Part shown: piece after piece, positions 12,533-13,111 of the stretch | Layout: each line of letters starts with the position of its first letter | Position numbering within the stretch: position 1 is the first letter of the stretch | NCBI GenBank assembly: GCA_023396665.1 | Contig: JAEWVL010000231.1 | Coordinates: forward strand, 1-13,111 | Direction: 5' to 3' | DNA length: 13,111 bases | Source: Spirochaetota bacterium | GTDB lineage: Bacteria; Spirochaetota; UBA4802; JAFGJZ01 | Position numbers and translations under genes: made by a program | Notes under the pieces: model-generated | Databases searched by the model: none | What the model was told of the DNA's origin: nothing | What the model saw: the letters and a program-made list of their open reading frames with translations, nothing else

Positions 12533-13111
12533 ATGAAAAAAATGTTTATTATCACACTTGCCTTTGCCGTGCTATTGTCATCCTGCCAAAAGAGCTCTTC
12601 CACAGGAACGTCAGTAAAAAAGCTCGTTGTTGCTTCTGATGCCACATGGCCGCCGATGGAAATGATTAACGAAAACAAGGAAATCGTTGGTTTTGATATT
12701 GATCTTATAAAAGAGGTGGCAAAGGCGGGGGGATTTGAAGTCGAAATTCGCAACACAGCCTGGGATGGTATTTTCGCAGGCCTTGAAGCGCAGGAGTATC
12801 AGGCGGTTATCTCTTCAGTCACAATCACAGAAGAACGAAAGAAAAACATGGATTTCTCCATCCCCTATATCAATGCCGGGCAGGTAATAGTCGTGAGAAG
12901 TGATGTGAGCGGCATATCAACACTCGATGATTTGAAAGGAAAAGTTGTCGGTGCGCAGATCGGTACGACCGGTGCCATGGAAATCGACAAGAATGCTGAT
13001 ATTAAAAAGAGAAGCTATGATGAACTGGGGCTCGCAGTTGAGGATCTGGCGAACGGAAGAATCGACGCCATCGTCTGTGACACTCCGATTGCCGCGGACT
13101 ATGCGCTGCAG
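12533..13111 (+). CDS. Family-3 solute-binding lipoprotein of an amino-acid ABC transporter (3' truncated)
   Basis: Extracytoplasmic substrate-binding protein of a polar amino-acid-type ABC importer. The first 193 codons are present and the window ends inside the gene. The N-terminus is a lipoprotein signal (MKKMFIITLAFAVLLSSC) with the lipobox cysteine at C18, so it is probably anchored to a membrane. Family-3 motifs follow: VVASDATWPPMEMI, GFDIDLIKEVAKAGGFEVEI, WDGIFAGLEAQEYQAVISSVTITEERKKNMDFSIPY, GISTLDDLKGKVVGAQIGTTG and LANGRIDAIVCDTPIAADYAL. AGGAG at 12522-12526, 6 nt before the ATG, fixes the start. Permease and ATPase genes would be expected downstream. The ligand (for example glutamine, arginine or histidine) cannot be told from this part. 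Confidence 0.95.
   Translation, partial: MKKMFIITLAFAVLLSSCQKSSSTGTSVKKLVVASDATWPPMEMINENKEIVGFDIDLIKEVAKAGGFEVEIRNTAWDGIFAGLEAQEYQAVISSVTITEERKKNMDFSIPYINAGQVIVVRSDVSGISTLDDLKGKVVGAQIGTTGAMEIDKNADIKKRSYDELGLAVEDLANGRIDAIVCDTPIAADYALQ

Noticed and set aside
1..13111. tRNA, rRNA, CRISPR, insertion sequence or phage genes
   Set aside because: No cloverleaf, spaced repeat array, transposase or integrase motif was found on either strand.

Overview
The window looks like chromosomal DNA from a motile, diderm (Gram-negative-type) bacterium of moderate GC content. Housekeeping, chemotaxis and flagellar genes are tightly packed, and I see no insertion sequence, integrase, phage gene, CRISPR array, rRNA or tRNA. 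The phylum cannot be fixed from the sequence alone. FlgE is spirochaete-like and carries the Lys/Cys/Asn combination used for lysinoalanine cross-linking in spirochaete hooks. Hfq, a RemA protein and a 29-residue mS38/COX24-type ribosomal-protein-like peptide would also fit a Fibrobacterota/FCB-type lineage.

Region 1 (1-5189, + strand) is a long, compact and probably co-transcribed array: cheR (5' truncated), cheD, yicC, remA, gmk, rpoZ, miaA, hfq, an SPFH/band-7 membrane protein, and, after a gap of about 100 nt, the mS38-like peptide. Most junctions overlap (ATGA, GTGA, or 20 nt), which suggests translational coupling. yicC-remA-gmk-rpoZ and miaA-hfq are known conserved neighbourhoods. Their joining to chemoreceptor-adaptation genes is the notable feature.

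Region 2 (5190-6300) holds two strong hairpins without U-tracts, a palindromic operator-like site, a gene for an unrecognised three-helix membrane protein, and a clean bidirectional terminator.

Region 3 (6317-8280, - strand) contains three small signalling-type genes, read in the order STAS-domain protein, Hpt phosphotransfer protein, and a tandem RAM (Lrp/AsnC ligand-binding-like) protein without a DNA-binding domain. Each has a leader of its own. Those of the STAS and RAM genes are preceded by a TTGACA -35-like element and contain dyads or hairpins.

Region 4 (8321-11932, - strand) is a hook-assembly operon, fliK-flgD-flgE (hook-length control, hook cap, hook protein). It ends in a 15-bp inverted repeat and a canonical intrinsic terminator.

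Region 5 (11933-13111) is a 600-nt divergent intergenic region followed by the start of a family-3 solute-binding lipoprotein gene, cut by the window edge.

No clearly new multi-gene system is visible. The best leads are the predicted hook cross-link, the structured leader of the RAM gene, the chemotaxis/housekeeping operon with hfq next to an SPFH gene, and the large unexplained hairpins.
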